Source: Brachionus plicatilis
Lineage: Eukaryota; Rotifera; Eurotatoria; Ploima; Brachionidae
Length of the DNA stretch: 64,000 nucleotides
Direction: 5' to 3'
Assembly (NCBI GenBank): GCA_010279815.1
Contig: QEOQ01000246.1
Coordinates: forward strand, 537,807 to 601,806
Shown: piece after piece, positions 19,772 to 31,124 of the stretch
Layout of the letters: each line of letters starts with the position of its first letter
Position numbering within the stretch: position 1 is the first letter of the stretch
The notes under the pieces: model-generated
Database searches by the model: none
What the model was told of the DNA's origin: nothing
The model's input: only the letters and a program-made list of their open reading frames with translations
Program-made: the position numbers and the translations under genes

Positions 19772-21550
19772 TTAAATATTTTTTTAGATTAGCAGCTTTA
19801 ATTGAAATAAAATAATTAAAATTTTTATTATTTTACTTCTAAAAGAAAAAGAAATACTCAGGAATACTTTGTGTGTAGCACCTGTTCAATAATTTTCTAA
19901 CGATAAACGTTTTATTGTTCTATTATTTAGGAATTGTTAAAAATTAATTTTTGTCAAAAATTTTTTCAATTTAGTTTAGATCAATTTAGTTTAGAAAAAA
20001 TTAGAAATTTATAAATTTTTAATATCCGAAATTTAATCGAATGCATCTTAATTTTTAAATTTAAAAAAAATAGTTAAATTTAAAAGTTTAAATCAGTAAA
20101 ATAATAATTTTGAACATTTTTAAATTTTTTTCTGAAAATCATTGAAAAAAACATTTTCTTAATTAAAATTACTTTAATTTTATAGATCAAAAATTTTTGA
20201 AAAAATCTAATCTATTGTAAATTCGTTTGTTAAATATATCATATATAAAATAAAATATTGAAAATTAAAGTTTATGATCGAATTTATACAATTTTACTCA
20301 AAAATGATCTTTTAAAATCGACCGTGAAGTTTGGAGCAAAAAAATAAATGTTAAGCAAATAATTTTTTTTACCAGGGCATCCCATTAATCTAAGCTCCTT
20401 TTCCTAAAAATTATTTTTTATAGCTTAAAAAATAAATTTTATATCATTATTTTGTAGCATGAAAAAAGATTTTCATGGCTTTAAAATTTAAGACTATTTT
20501 AATTAAAAAAAAAAGACTGGTCCAATTTTTTAAAATTAAAAAAATCCAAAATAAACACATTTTTTTACTAGAAATATATGAAGTTCCAGAGATCAATTAA
20601 GAGACACTTTTTTTTAAATAAGTTAGACAAATCTATGATTTTACTTTTTTGAATTTTTATATTTTTTTAATAAGATAAAGTCTCAAAATCATGTGAATCA
20701 TTTAAATCTTGAATATAATAATTTTATTGGTAATTTTTTGGATATGTGAGCTAAATTTTAAAATTGATATTTTAACTAATTCTCGTTAAAATTATTAATT
20801 AATCTTAGCTAAACATTTTTGTGTTTCCTCAAATGTGTATAAATTATCTCTATTAAATTAAAACATATATCTGTCAATTTTAATGCATTTATGATTATTA
20901 AAAATTAAAAAAAAATTTCAATTTATATATTGTTTATTTACTAAATATAATAAAAGACATCTATTTATTAAAAATAAATGCAATTAAAATAAAAAAGACT
21001 TAAATTATCTATTAACTCATCAATGAATTAAAAAAACAGAAAAAATTTTCTAAGTACTAGACAAAAATTTTAAAGAATTGACCAATTTCCAACTTGGTTT
21101 ACTTGTCAACTAATCAAGTGCAAAATAGTTAGAAATTTTTTATTCAAGAAAAATTAATTTAAAAAAAAACATAAAATAATCCTTATTTTAACAGCTATTT
21201 TTGATGGTCCATTATTTGATAACTTTGAATTTTAAAAAGATTTATTTAAATTTTTATAAATTGATGATCAATTTTTATTTTTGAAGGATGTTTTGTTTTT
21301 TATTTATTGATATTATTTCAGGCCATTTTTTAATTGATTTAATTATTTAAAATTTAGGGTTTTTTTAATAAATATTTTTTTTATTTAAATAAACCAATTG
21401 TTAATCGGCCTTAAATAGAACAGCCGGTTTTTTAAACTTCTAACTAAAAAAATATAAAAACTTAATTGTTAATTAATATTTGTGATTTTTTTTTCAAACA
21501 AAAAAATTAATTTATTTCAAATTTTTTTATTTAATAATAATGAACAAAAA
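19772..21550. other. AT-rich intergenic stretch
   Basis: 1.8 kb between convergent genes. It holds the AATAAA of the membrane-protein gene near its left end. Otherwise A/T-rich with no supported feature. Confidence 0.5.
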
Positions 21551-22780
21551 TTAAGATCTTCTTGTTCGTCTCTTGCCCTCCAAACGATTTATTTCGTTTA
21601 AGGGAATTTTGAGCTCAGCTTTTTTGACAATCACTTTTTTATTATTGACACTAGTGATAGCATTTTTAATAAAACAACCAAGAGCTTGGTAAAAATCGCT
21701 AATTTTTTGTATCGATAGCTTTAAATCTTTTTGAAAAAAGTTCAAACTAGTCACAAAATCGTCAATGTAAAGAGCCAAAATGAGAATGTTACAAACAAGT
21801 TTGTCCTTTAGTCTCCGCGGCATTGAACGGATATTTTTAGCTTGAGCATTCGACGAAGACAAAACTGTGTATTGTTCCAGCAAACGATTAGCTACCACTT
21901 CTGGTACATCGGATGACCCACTGAACGGACTTCTGGCTCGCAACTGAGATGACTTAAGTTTATAAAGTGTCATTAAATAATTCATGTAAACCAATTGTTT
22001 AGCTTTTTGTAATTTATACTGATGACTACTTTTGGAGCCAGATATAAGCACTGCATGTTCGCACACATATTCGGAAAAAACATGATTTGCCTTCCATTTT
22101 TTGATCAATTCAGTTGTTGCTGAGGCAAATTTGGATGATTGCTCGCTGGTGAATCGATCAAATTCGGCTTGGCTGACTCCTAAAATTTCATTCAAATCAT
22201 ATACTTCTAGTGGTGTTTTGGCATTTTTGTTCGGAACTGGTAAAATAGAAAATTGTTCCAAATCTTGGACATTTTCTTGTTTTTCTTCGCACTGGCTTAG
22301 ACTCACATTTTGTTTAGACTCTTCCACTGCAGCGTTCACCGCTGACTCAAGTGTTCCAGCGTCTATTTTATTCTTGAGCTTAGTCTGCATTGCCTTTCTT
22401 TTTTTAGAACTTCCGAACGCTGCTGTCAAAGCGTTCAATTTTTCCGAGTAGGTTGAATCTGCATTGACTAGGACTTCTGACTTGGTTCGGCTTCCAAGAT
22501 AGCACTCTGGTTTCATGATAAAATAGGCTGTGTCCGACACGGCAATTTCATGGGTCTTTATGTCTAAAATGCCGACCATAAATGGACTCTCGTCTTCCTC
22601 CACTGCTTCGTAATTCATGTCCACATCTTCAATGTTCAATTTGAGCTTTTTGGACACTCTCGATTTGGTTAAGCAGGATTTTTTGCTTTCTGTGGTAATT
22701 ACTTCAAGCTTAGCGTGAATATCTTCTGGTTGTTTAAGCTCGGCATGAGAGAAATAAACCAATGGAACTATTTCAGTCAT
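21551..22780 (-). CDS. POLR1E: RNA polymerase I subunit RPA49/PAF53
   Basis: Single exon, 409 residues, close to the ~420 of animal orthologues. The N-terminal dimerisation domain has PLVYFSHAELKQP and SPFMVGILDIKTHEI. Next comes the conserved linker LNALTAAFGSSKKRKAMQTK LKNKI. The C-terminal tandem winged-helix region has KTPLEVYDLNEIL, MPRRLKDKLVCNILILALYI and KISDFYQALGC. With its RPA34 partner this subunit forms the TFIIF/TFIIE-like heterodimer of Pol I, acting in rRNA transcription in the nucleolus. An AG acceptor (TTTTTCCATAG) lies 2 nt before the ATG, pointing to a spliced 5' leader. The gene follows ZDHHC16 on the same strand with only 127 bp between them. Confidence 0.85.
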   Translation of the reverse strand: MTEIVPLVYFSHAELKQPEDIHAKLEVITTESKKSCLTKSRVSKKLKLNIEDVDMNYEAVEEDESPFMVGILDIKTHEIAVSDTAYFIMKPECYLGSRTKSEVLVNADSTYSEKLNALTAAFGSSKKRKAMQTKLKNKIDAGTLESAVNAAVEESKQNVSLSQCEEKQENVQDLEQFSILPVPNKNAKTPLEVYDLNEILGVSQAEFDRFTSEQSSKFASATTELIKKWKANHVFSEYVCEHAVLISGSKSSHQYKLQKAKQLVYMNYLMTLYKLKSSQLRARSPFSGSSDVPEVVANRLLEQYTVLSSSNAQAKNIRSMPRRLKDKLVCNILILALYIDDFVTSLNFFQKDLKLSIQKISDFYQALGCFIKNAITSVNNKKVIVKKAELKIPLNEINRLEGKRRTRRS

Positions 22781-22796
22781 TTCTATGGAAAAATTT
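22781..22796 (-). promoter_or_regulatory. Splice acceptor immediately before the POLR1E start
   Basis: Reverse strand reads TTTTTCCATAG-AA-ATG. A pyrimidine tract and AG sit 2 nt from the start codon, so the 5' UTR is joined by cis- or trans-splicing here. Confidence 0.45.
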
Positions 22797-22907
22797 AAAT
22801 AAAATTAAAAATTGTTAAACTTTTTTTTCAGAAGGCTACATCTGAGTCTAGAAAAATTTTAATTTAAAATTTTTAAAAAATTTATTATAAAAAAAATAAA
22901 TAAATAA

Positions 22908-24130
22908 TTAAACTAGGAAAATGTTGTGTTCACGTTGATTGAAATAATCGGACCAGTCTATGCCGTCACCCAGAGGCTTATGGGTCGATGGAAGAACTAC
23001 TTTGAGAATAAAAGATCTAAAATCGTTGAAGCCGAGAAATATCTTCCAGTTTTCACGAAAACCAAGATCGTATGGATTTCGAGCATTCTAAAAAAAAAAA
23101 ACAAAAAAATTAACTTAACAATTTTGTTAGTTCAAAATTTAGGTCTTACTGAGTACGTGCTCGGCACACATGGTATCCTCATTGATCTCAATTCAATATT
23201 AGTGGCACCATTTGATATTATAAAGCTGTTTATAGCTGCCAGACCACCTGAAGTAGAAAAAATAAATTTTAAAATTTTTTAGAAATTGCCAAATTTCCTA
23301 CCAACAGCAAATATGGCAACAAATGACAGAAAAAACTCAATGGCATTAAAAGTAAAGTAAATGCCTTGACCACGAGGGCTTGGAATCGAACCAAGATTAA
23401 TTATAAATGAAAATATATTCAGCTCAGTTTGTGGATATACATAAGCACTATAATAGTAAAAACCAAATGTTGTAAGATAAATGCAGTCTATTGTGATAAA
23501 AACGCAGAACAAGAGAAAATATCGATGATTGTAAAACCCAATACAGTTGTTGAACCATGGACAGTGATGATCCATTTTAAGAATACATTTGTTACATATG
23601 CTGCAATGATGAGCTCTTGCTGGCTTGGGTGTAATACATTTTTTGCACATTGTTGCTATATTGTCTATATTATTCTTTAAGATGCATTATTTAATAAAAT
23701 TAAAATAATTAAATTTTTTTGTTACCTTTGGAGGTTGGCCTGGATTGGTCATTAAACCCATATAATAGTGAAAAACTGTGTTTACTGCTAGCCAGTTACC
23801 AATTATGAAGTGAATCAGAAAATTTGTAAGGGTGGTTGTGTAAATTTGTGGCAAGATTACACTTAAGTACAAGAAAATCATGTTCGTAATTAGTATAATG
23901 ACCAGACATACTAAAATCTTTAATTTTTTTGATAAAAAGATAAAAAAATTTTTCTAAAAAACTTTAATTATATTTACCCATCCGATAATTCTGAAAATTT
24001 TGCTTATATATTCAACGAAGGGATACAAAAATGCTTCGATTAAAGTTAAAGAGTCATTGTTTTCATTGTAAAAGAATGTATAATAAATTAATCTTATTTG
24101 ATTTTTAATAGAATTTAACTTGGGTCTCAT
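22908..24130 (-). CDS. ZDHHC16: DHHC palmitoyltransferase, ZDHHC16 type
   Basis: Five exons, read by hand: 24130-23978, 23917-23726, 23674-23302, 23247-23150, 23087-22908. All junctions are GT-AG, phases close, and the product is 331 residues (human about 377). The Cys-rich domain has CKKCITPKPARAHHCSICNK C and the active DHHC at about 150-153 in KMDHHCPWFNNCIGFYNHRY. Membrane segments flank it (ILVCLVIILITNMIFLYLS; FLLFCVFITIDCIYLTTFGF). ARNPYDLGFRENWKIFLG and VVLPSTHKPLGDGIDW near the C-terminus are the ZDHHC16-specific tail. The enzyme S-palmitoylates proteins at the ER/Golgi. The start is the first in-frame ATG after an acceptor-like AG 13 nt upstream. A further 5' exon is possible but not seen. 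Confidence 0.9.
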
Positions 24131-24486
24131 TTCAACAGCATATCTAAAAAATTCAAAAAAAAAAGACTTTTTTTTTATAAATTTTTTTAATAATTATGCT
24201 TGTTGAAAATTTTTATAATTAAATAGGTTGAATTTATTAGTGCTTTTATGATTTTCACAATCAGTGAATATAGACACTTTTTAAAAATATTTTAAATAAT
24301 TTTGTTTAGATTTAAATTTTATTTAAAAAATTACTTGGTCTATGTTAAATTATGCTTGATGAATTATGAATTTTTTCTTTTTGAAAATAACTATGAAATT
24401 AATTTAATAAAAAATTTTAATTTTTAATTTTCAATATTTTTTTTTAGTTTAGTTTAGTGGTAATAGCTGTAACACAGTAATGTGCG
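24131..24486. other. AT-rich stretch upstream of ZDHHC16
   Basis: A/T-rich with poly-T runs. It may include 5' UTR or promoter. Nothing specific is supportable. Confidence 0.4.
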
Positions 24487-24535
24487 AGTGTAGTTCATAA
24501 GACTACACTTTATCAGCTCGTAACCTTTAGTTACG
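24487..24535. other. Two tandem perfect hairpins
   Basis: 24487-24509: AGTGTAGT, loop TCATAAG, ACTACACT. 24519-24535: CGTAAC, loop CTTTA, GTTACG. They lie just after TTTAGTGGTAATAGC, which loosely resembles a Pol III A box, and the first hairpin contains TAGTTCATAAG, which loosely resembles a B box. Alternatives are a tRNA-derived SINE remnant, a structured RNA or a transposon end. It does not fold as a normal tRNA. Confidence 0.5.
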
Positions 24536-25131
24536 ATCATTAAAGTTTAAACTCGAGTTTAGACTCTGTAAACAGATCTCCTCAAATAAATAAAAAAAAA
24601 AGATTTTAAATAAATAAAAAACTTTATGGTAAAAAATAAATTTTGATTGAAACGTTGTTTTTACGATTATATCTTTGAAAATTTCTAAGTAGTCTAACCT
24701 GATCAATTTAATATTACTTTCTTTTTTTCTGTGGAGATTAATTTTTTTTTTACTTTTTAGATAATAAATGGACACATTTTAATAAAATAAAATTAAAGTA
24801 ATATTAAAACAAATGAAATGGCTTGAACAATATATTTACCAAGTCAAGATACCAATTTTAATGCTCCACAGTTCTAAAGTATCGATAAATAAATTTTAAT
24901 TGAAACACAGTCTTCTAAAGAAATACTTAAAACAATATTTAGTATTTTATATTTATAGTTTTTTTCAAGGTAAACAGTGAATTTATTTATTCATTTAGAC
25001 GTAAAAAAATAGTAAATATTGAATCTTTATTCCTATAAGTTCAAATAAATTTCTCCTCAATTTATATTAATATTTTAAATCAAATTACTTTTCTTTTAAA
25101 ATTTTATCATCGCAAGATTGGCATAAATCCA

Positions 25132-25657
25132 GGCAAATTGAAGTTTCAGATCAAATTTTAAGATCAAAACGATCATTTAAGATTTTAAACTTAATTAATC
25201 TAATGATTTTGATAATTTTTAAGAAATAAATACTTAACAATACTAGACATGTTATGTATAATAATGGTTCATTATCAAATTAACATCAAAATGATTGATA
25301 TCTAATTTATTTAACAAAAACAATCAATAATTTAAATAATTCAAGTTAAGTTAATTCACAAATTCAAATTTATTACTTTTATATCCATTCATTAAAACTG
25401 AAATAATTTCATTTTTCCACTTAAATAAATTTTAAATTTTAAAATAGTAAATTTTTTGTCTTTAATAGTAAGTTTTCATTAAAATCAATTAAAATATTTA
25501 AAATTTTGTTCATTTTAAAATTTAAAATATGAAAATAAACTTGACATGACATATCAAGTAATTGCTTTTGAAAAAAATTATTTTTTCTCTTTTATTAAAA
25601 ATAATATTAAAATTTATATTTTGATCTATTGATCTTGATCTCAAACTTCAATTTGCC
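25132..25657. repeat. MITE family B, copy 2
   Basis: 526 bp, same ends as the 8118 copy (GGCAAATTGAAGTTTCAGAT at left, GGCAAATTGAAGTTTGAGAT in reverse at right). Flanks TAAATCCA (25124-25131) and AAAATCCA (25658-25665) are a 7/8-match target duplication. Slightly shorter through small internal deletions. Confidence 0.8.
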
Positions 25658-26642
25658 AAAATCCAAAATAAATAATAATAATTATAAGCTTAAATTAGCT
25701 AAGTAAGGTTGAGGTAGAAAAAAACATAAAAAGAGAAAAAAACACAAACTATAAAAAATCTAAAAGAGATAATACATAAATTCTATAAAAAAATAACTTA
25801 AATAGTTAAAATGAGATAAAATTTAGACTAAATCTAATTCAAGAATGGTTTAAAGAAATATTTAAAACTCTCCAATTTGAAAAAGTTATCAGTTTTTTAG
25901 AAAAATTAATTTTAATTTTAATTTTTGAACTAATAATGATAAAAAATGTCTTAAAATACTTGTAAATTTACGTGAAAAAGTTAATTCGTCTATTTTCGCA
26001 AAGGATTTGAATTTTTTATTTTTTTCTTTAATTTTAAAATGATTATATGTTTTCTTTAAACTAAAACTACTTTATTAAACTAAAAATATTCTAAAAATTG
26101 GATTTTGAATTTATTTTTTTATCTTTTTATAAAATTGGTTATATGTTTATTTTTTCTTTTTATATTTTTCGTTCTACCTGTCCCGTTAAGTAAATTCAAC
26201 ATGGTGTAACATTCATAGTTACATTATTTAGAATGTTCTTTTAAAACTCTTCCAATTTAGCAGAAACAATTTTAAATATATTTTTAAATAAACCATGTTG
26301 CATTCACAGGACTAATTTTTAATTTCTTAAAAAAAAATTTTAAGTTTAAAATTTTTCTTAATTTGCCTCTTTATTTTGTATTTATATTTACAAAATCATT
26401 TTAGTCTATTTTTAGAATAAAATGAATAGTTATATTTTTGAAAATTACTTTTCATAGTTCCAAATAAAAATTCTGATCATAAACCAATTGTTATTTTTAA
26501 ATGATGAACAAAAATTATTCAGCAAATTTAAATTGAAAAATTTTGTGCACAGGATTTTAAGCCTTTACCATAAAATACATAAAATAACATAAAAAAATTG
26601 TTAATTTAAAATTTAATTCAAATTTTTAGAAAAAAAAAAAGC
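25658..26642. other. AT-rich intergenic stretch with a possible MITE C remnant
   Basis: A/T-rich. 26175-26325 contains GGTGTAACATTCATAGTTAC and ACCATGTTGCATTCACAG, resembling the interior of the MITE C copy at 44600. Otherwise no supported feature. The left part is 3' of MRPL30. Confidence 0.4.
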
Positions 26643-27377
26643 TCATTGAGTCGGTTCGTCTGTTACATCATCTTCCATAATATTGGTATTAGGTCTACCC
26701 TTTAGCTTGATAACTCCTGGCTTATCTTGATCATATTTAAAGTCATAAACAGTGGGAAAGTACTCATCATTTAGTTTTCCCAGTTGTTTTTTCCTATGCA
26801 TATCTTGGAGCAAGTCTTTTTTAGTCAATGGAAACGAACTCGATTGACTAAGCTCTTCGGTAACTTTGACCCCATTCATGTTCAGTTCTTTAACAATCTC
26901 TAACTCACCAGTTTCCAAATTTAGCTTCGTATTTCCCAAATCTTCTTGTCTCGGGTATCCATTTTTAAATGTTACTGGCAAAATTTTGACCACATGCTTA
27001 CAATACCACAACAACTTATTAACCTCGGGAGTATTTGGTCTTATATTATAGACTACGTCCCATTCTTTGGTCATATAAGTCTTAAAACCAAGTTTTTTCA
27101 TGGCATCTTTGACCCACCATGGTTCGCCTATCAGTTTTCCGGTTTTTTTAATCAAATGAAGTTCGTGTGGCTTTTGCTCTGGGTCGATTAAAGGCTCAAC
27201 TATTTTGTATCCATCGTAGGTGGCCACTTCTTCTGTTTGAACATAAACTTGTTGGGTTAATTTCGGAAAGCGATATTGTTTTTGCTTCAAGGACCGGTCG
27301 TCCGAGCTCTGATACGAAGAAAGTCGAGCTGATAAAGGTCTTAGCCTAAACACTCTACTAGCTATCACTCGATTCAT
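26643..27377 (-). CDS. MRPL30: Mitochondrial large-subunit ribosomal protein uL30m
   Basis: Single exon, 244 residues. A basic N-terminal mitochondrial targeting sequence (NRVIASRVFRLRPLSARLSS) is followed by the L30 domain at about 75-180: PHELHLIKKTGKLIGEPWWV KDAMKKLGF, then NIRPNTPEVNKLLWYCKHVV KILPVTF and NTKLNLETGEL. Component of the mitoribosome. The C-terminal ~65 residues (KLNDEYFPTVYDFKYDQ...) extend beyond the usual ~160-residue vertebrate protein. An AG acceptor directly abuts the ATG (TTTAG|ATG). It lies 172 bp downstream of AKAP17A on the same strand. Confidence 0.87.
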   Translation of the reverse strand: MNRVIASRVFRLRPLSARLSSYQSSDDRSLKQKQYRFPKLTQQVYVQTEEVATYDGYKIVEPLIDPEQKPHELHLIKKTGKLIGEPWWVKDAMKKLGFKTYMTKEWDVVYNIRPNTPEVNKLLWYCKHVVKILPVTFKNGYPRQEDLGNTKLNLETGELEIVKELNMNGVKVTEELSQSSSFPLTKKDLLQDMHRKKQLGKLNDEYFPTVYDFKYDQDKPGVIKLKGRPNTNIMEDDVTDEPTQ

Positions 27378-27392
27378 CTAAATTTTTAAAAT
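27378..27392 (-). promoter_or_regulatory. Splice acceptor abutting the MRPL30 start
   Basis: Reverse strand TTAAAAATTTAG directly followed by ATG. With no room for a 5' UTR, the leader must come from splicing, cis or trans, if this AG is used. Confidence 0.4.
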
Positions 27393-27549
27393 TTAAATTT
27401 TTTCAAATTTTTTTCTCTAAAATAAATTTAACAATGTTAATTGCTAGAAATAAATTAAATTAAATTTTTTTTCTTAATTAGAAATTTAAAAATTTTATTT
27501 AAAAAAAAATATATATAACAAATTAGATCATGTGACAAGTTTTGTGATT

Positions 27550-29981
27550 CTACTGAGGCTCAGCAGATTCAGTGTGATCACTAGATGCTGACATGTTTTG
27601 TGACTCGTTCACAGTGTCTATTTCACCATCTGATTTTTGCTCATTACTGGGCTCATCGTCATATAAAGACGGCTTGACTTGAATTGGTTGAATTTTTGGA
27701 TTGTTTAGCAAGACTGATCTTGGTGGTAAAACAACACCATCGTGTGAAGACTGTTTAGGTGATTTGCTTTCAGATTGAATAACAGTGTCTTTCCTCAGCT
27801 CAAAATGTTCAATTTCTTCATCATCTTCTTTGTTTTTTTCTAAATTTTTGGCAATTTTCTCCTTCAATTCGGCTTCTTCCTGTTCCATCTTGAGCTTTTT
27901 GGCCTGTTCAAGATCAGCTTCCTCGGCTTGTCGTTTCTGAATTTCCTCTTCAATTTGTTTCTGTCTATTTTCGTTCTCTTCTTGTTCTACTTTATCTTTA
28001 ACCCGATTGAAAAGCTCTTCCAAAAGCCGCATGGACTCGAGTTTCCGTTGAGCGATCAGGATTTTTCTCTCTTCCAAGGCAATTTTTTGCTCGAGCTTTT
28101 TCTCTTCTTCCTGTTGCTTTTTGGCCAGTCGTTTCTGACGGCGCGCTTCTTCTCGTTCACGTCTCCTCTGTTCTTTAGACTTTTCATCCATACCAGCTTT
28201 TCGATCATCGTCATCTTCGATCGAATCGTCCAGCATTGCCTTGTAGCTTAAAAATGTTTTAAAAAATATAAAATTAGACTTCCGCGGAATTCCGACAAGG
28301 ATCCGCGGTAATTTCGCGGTTACTTTGTCAATTCTTTTTGCTTATTTTCTCTTTCTTTTTCTCTTTCAATTGTTGCATTGCGAATTTTTTCTATTTCAAT
28401 GGCCTTTAATTTATCAATTTCTCTTTTTTTTATTTCCCTGTCACTCAAATGCTTAGTTCGATCAAAGTCTATCTTTAATATTAATTATTAAAAAATTGAT
28501 TCTTTTTAAAATTTTTGGATTAGAAAAAAATAAAAGCTATAATCAAAAAACAAAAAAAAATTTATTCAAATTATTAAATAGATTTTATTTTTAGTTTAAA
28601 AATTTTTTTTTTTAAAAATCAATAAATTTTTTTTTTGATTAAAATTTTCATTTTTTTAACTAAAAATTTTAATAAGAATTAATTAAAATTATTAGTTTAA
28701 AAAAAATAAAAATTTAATCAAAAAAAAGGAAAATAATTTGAATTCGAATTATTAAAAATATATTTTTTTAACTTCTTAGTTTTAAAAAAATTAAATTATT
28801 TTTTAAATATTTTAACATGGGGTCGATGGTTGCTTATGCGTGCACTAAAACCTTAGATTCAAAAGTTATACCACCAACTATCTCTCAAAAGTAATAAACC
28901 CTAATTTAAAAAAAAAATGAAAAAAATTTAATTTGAATTATTAAAAAAATATTATTTTTTAACTTCTTAATTTAAAAACAAATATGATATTGATTAATAA
29001 AATATAGGTTTAAAAATTTAAAATTAAATTTTAATCTTATTTTTTGCTTTTTGATTGGAAATGAAATTCTTAATTTTAAATTGAATTTTTTTTGAAAAAA
29101 AAAAGCTAATTACACGAATGTTGGCAGTGAAAGCATTTTTTTGGTCATCAATGTGTAAAAGTTTCATACCACGAAAAGTATCCATTGCTTTAACAAATCC
29201 AATGTAGTCCTTGTATTGAATATAGGCCTCAAAGGTTGGCAAGTTAAGCATTCCCGTTGAGGTCAATACTTCAATGGCCGGTTGGCGTCTTAACTGAGTG
29301 AAACAATTATTTAATATTGGCACATCTATTAGGCGTATTTCTCCGAAAATTGAAAAAATTTCTCTTAAAACATGTTCACTTGGTTTTATGAGCATTAGGT
29401 CTGTGCCGGGTGAGTACATTTTTTTATCTGCAAACCATTTACATGGCAAATCAGTCAAGTGAATGGTGTCTGCTCGTTCACCAGGCTTTAGTTCATCATT
29501 AGGAATGATCGAGTCTTTGAAAAATGAGTCCCAGTCATGCCGATTGGGATAAACAATTTTTGCCTCGGCTGCACGGACCTTCAGAACGTCAACATAAGAG
29601 CTCAGTTTTATTGTAACATTTTCTAATTTTGATAATAAATTTTTAAAAGAGGACTTATTTTCTACTTCTCCTTCTAGACGAATAAATTCCAATGATGATT
29701 TTATGACTCGTAAGTAGATAAATTGGTCTGGTAGTATGAGCTGTTTTAGTTTATCCACTATTTCTGGGAATGAGATTGTTTGGCCAGCATTCTTGTTTGA
29801 TGGCAATTGAATTGTGATGTTTAACCGAGCAATTGGTTTTATATAAATGCCCTTTTTTATTTTTTATTTTTTATTTTATTTATAAATTTCAATAAATTAC
29901 ATAATTTTCACAGAGTTCGATTTTTTCGGATATGTCGTGGCATTCGGCTAAGACTGGTGGAGGTTGTATAGATGTGTTCAT
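27550..29981 (-). CDS. AKAP17A: A-kinase anchor protein 17A / splicing factor SFRS17A orthologue
   Basis: Four exons: 29981-29901, 29851-29114, 28472-28324, 28246-27550. All are GT-AG, phases close and the product is 554 residues. It starts MNTSIQPPPVLAECHD and continues ENY|GIYIKPIARLNITIQLP across the first junction. The RRM-like core shows SSLEFIRLEGEVENKS, KVRAAEAKIVYPNRHDWDSF, DTIHLTDLPCKWF and AYIQYKDYIGF. Exon 3 opens with IDFDRTKHLSDREIKKRE, the family motif that begins the charged coiled coil. KLEQKIALEERKILIAQRKL is the conserved RII-binding-region neighbourhood. The family anchors PKA in nuclear speckles and affects alternative splicing. The C-terminal ~90 residues are acidic/Ser-rich and diverged, and it is shorter than human (~695). 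An AG acceptor lies 2-4 nt before the ATG. Confidence 0.93.
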
Positions 29982-31124
29982 AACTCTAAAAATTAAAAAT
30001 TAATATTTTAATTCTTTGAAAAAAAATTTAAATAAATTGTTTAAAATTTTTTCAGAAAAATCTAATAAAATAATCTCAAAAAATGATATGATAATATTTT
30101 TTTAAATTTTTGTGTTCTTAGCACAGCTGTTTTGGTCACATTTTACAAAAATTTTAAAGTTGATTTTAAAATTCTGTTCAATGAAAGAGTCTAAAATTGT
30201 AGAATAATAAGAAAACTCGGTAAGTTATGATTTTTAAGAATTATTTATTTTAAATAGGGTTGTTTAAGAATGATTAAAATTTCAACCTTTAAATATTAAA
30301 TAAAATTTTAAAATCATTATATTTTGATTCAACTACATTAAGTTGCTTTTATATATTGTTGCCTTTTTTCTCTCTAAGGCGTTCACTGAAATAAAAAATA
30401 TTATATCTTTTTAAATAACTTTTTTTTTTAATTTTTCAGCAAATAAAAAATTTAAGTAATTAAAATGAGGAGTTTAAATATAATTTGTAATTTAAAAAAA
30501 AAAGATTTTCTCTCTTTGTAACCGTTGTATTCTTTAAAACTTATTTAAAAAAAATGAACAACTTCCTTTAAAGTTTAATTGTTCTATTGACAAATTTTAA
30601 AGAATGGTATTCAACTCTCAAAATATCTTAATAAAATTATTAAATTTTTTTAAAAATATAACTCTCTGATAAAAAATTATTATGAATATTTTTATTATTT
30701 ATTAATCATTTTGAGGGTCTCCCCCAAGGTATTTCCATGGTCAAATATACGTGACCACTGTTGGTCACCAATGAGAGAAATTGAATTGGTCACATATTTC
30801 GTGACCGCTTGGTCACCTATTGGGGGAGACCCCATTTTGATTTATTTATTCATAATTAATTTAAATAAGAAAATTTAAAATAAACACTTTAATTTCTTTT
30901 GAAACCCATCTTAATATAAAATTAAAAAATTAAGAATAAAAAAAGAAAGTCATAGATTTAAAAAACATTTTCTCAACTATATTTAAATATAAAAATAAAA
31001 TAAAATAATGATCGCAAATTTTAAAATTAATTTTTTAAAGGTAATTAGACCTTTATTAATTTAAAATAATTTAAAAATTTTATCTAAAATTAAAAAATTG
31101 GTTTATTAACAAAAAAAGATAAAA
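29982..31124. other. Intergenic stretch between MIPEP and AKAP17A
   Basis: A/T-rich. Contains the 118-bp MITE at 30715 and, at about 30350-30400, a LINE-tail-like block (TAAGGCGTTCACTGAAATAA) that resembles 2529-2553. No gene. Confidence 0.5.
30715..30832. repeat. 118-bp miniature element with perfect 8-bp TSD
   Basis: Ends GGGTCTCCCCCAAGGT and, at the right, its near complement ending TTGGGGGAGACCC. Flanked by exact CATTTTGA at 30707-30714 and 30833-30840. The interior repeats GGTCAC/GTGACC five times or so. Too small to code for anything. Probably a hAT-type MITE. Confidence 0.85.

Noticed and set aside
22908..23087. Apparent frameshift in the last ZDHHC16 exon
   Set aside because: On a first pass a base seemed missing after WKIFLG. 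Rereading the four-T run showed the frame is intact to the stop at 22908.
22926..23282. Open frame on the + strand
   Set aside because: It is the antisense shadow of the last two exons of ZDHHC16, whose reverse-strand product has the expected family sequence.
24470..24540. tRNA gene
   Set aside because: The box-like words and hairpins do not give a cloverleaf with acceptor, D, anticodon and T arms.
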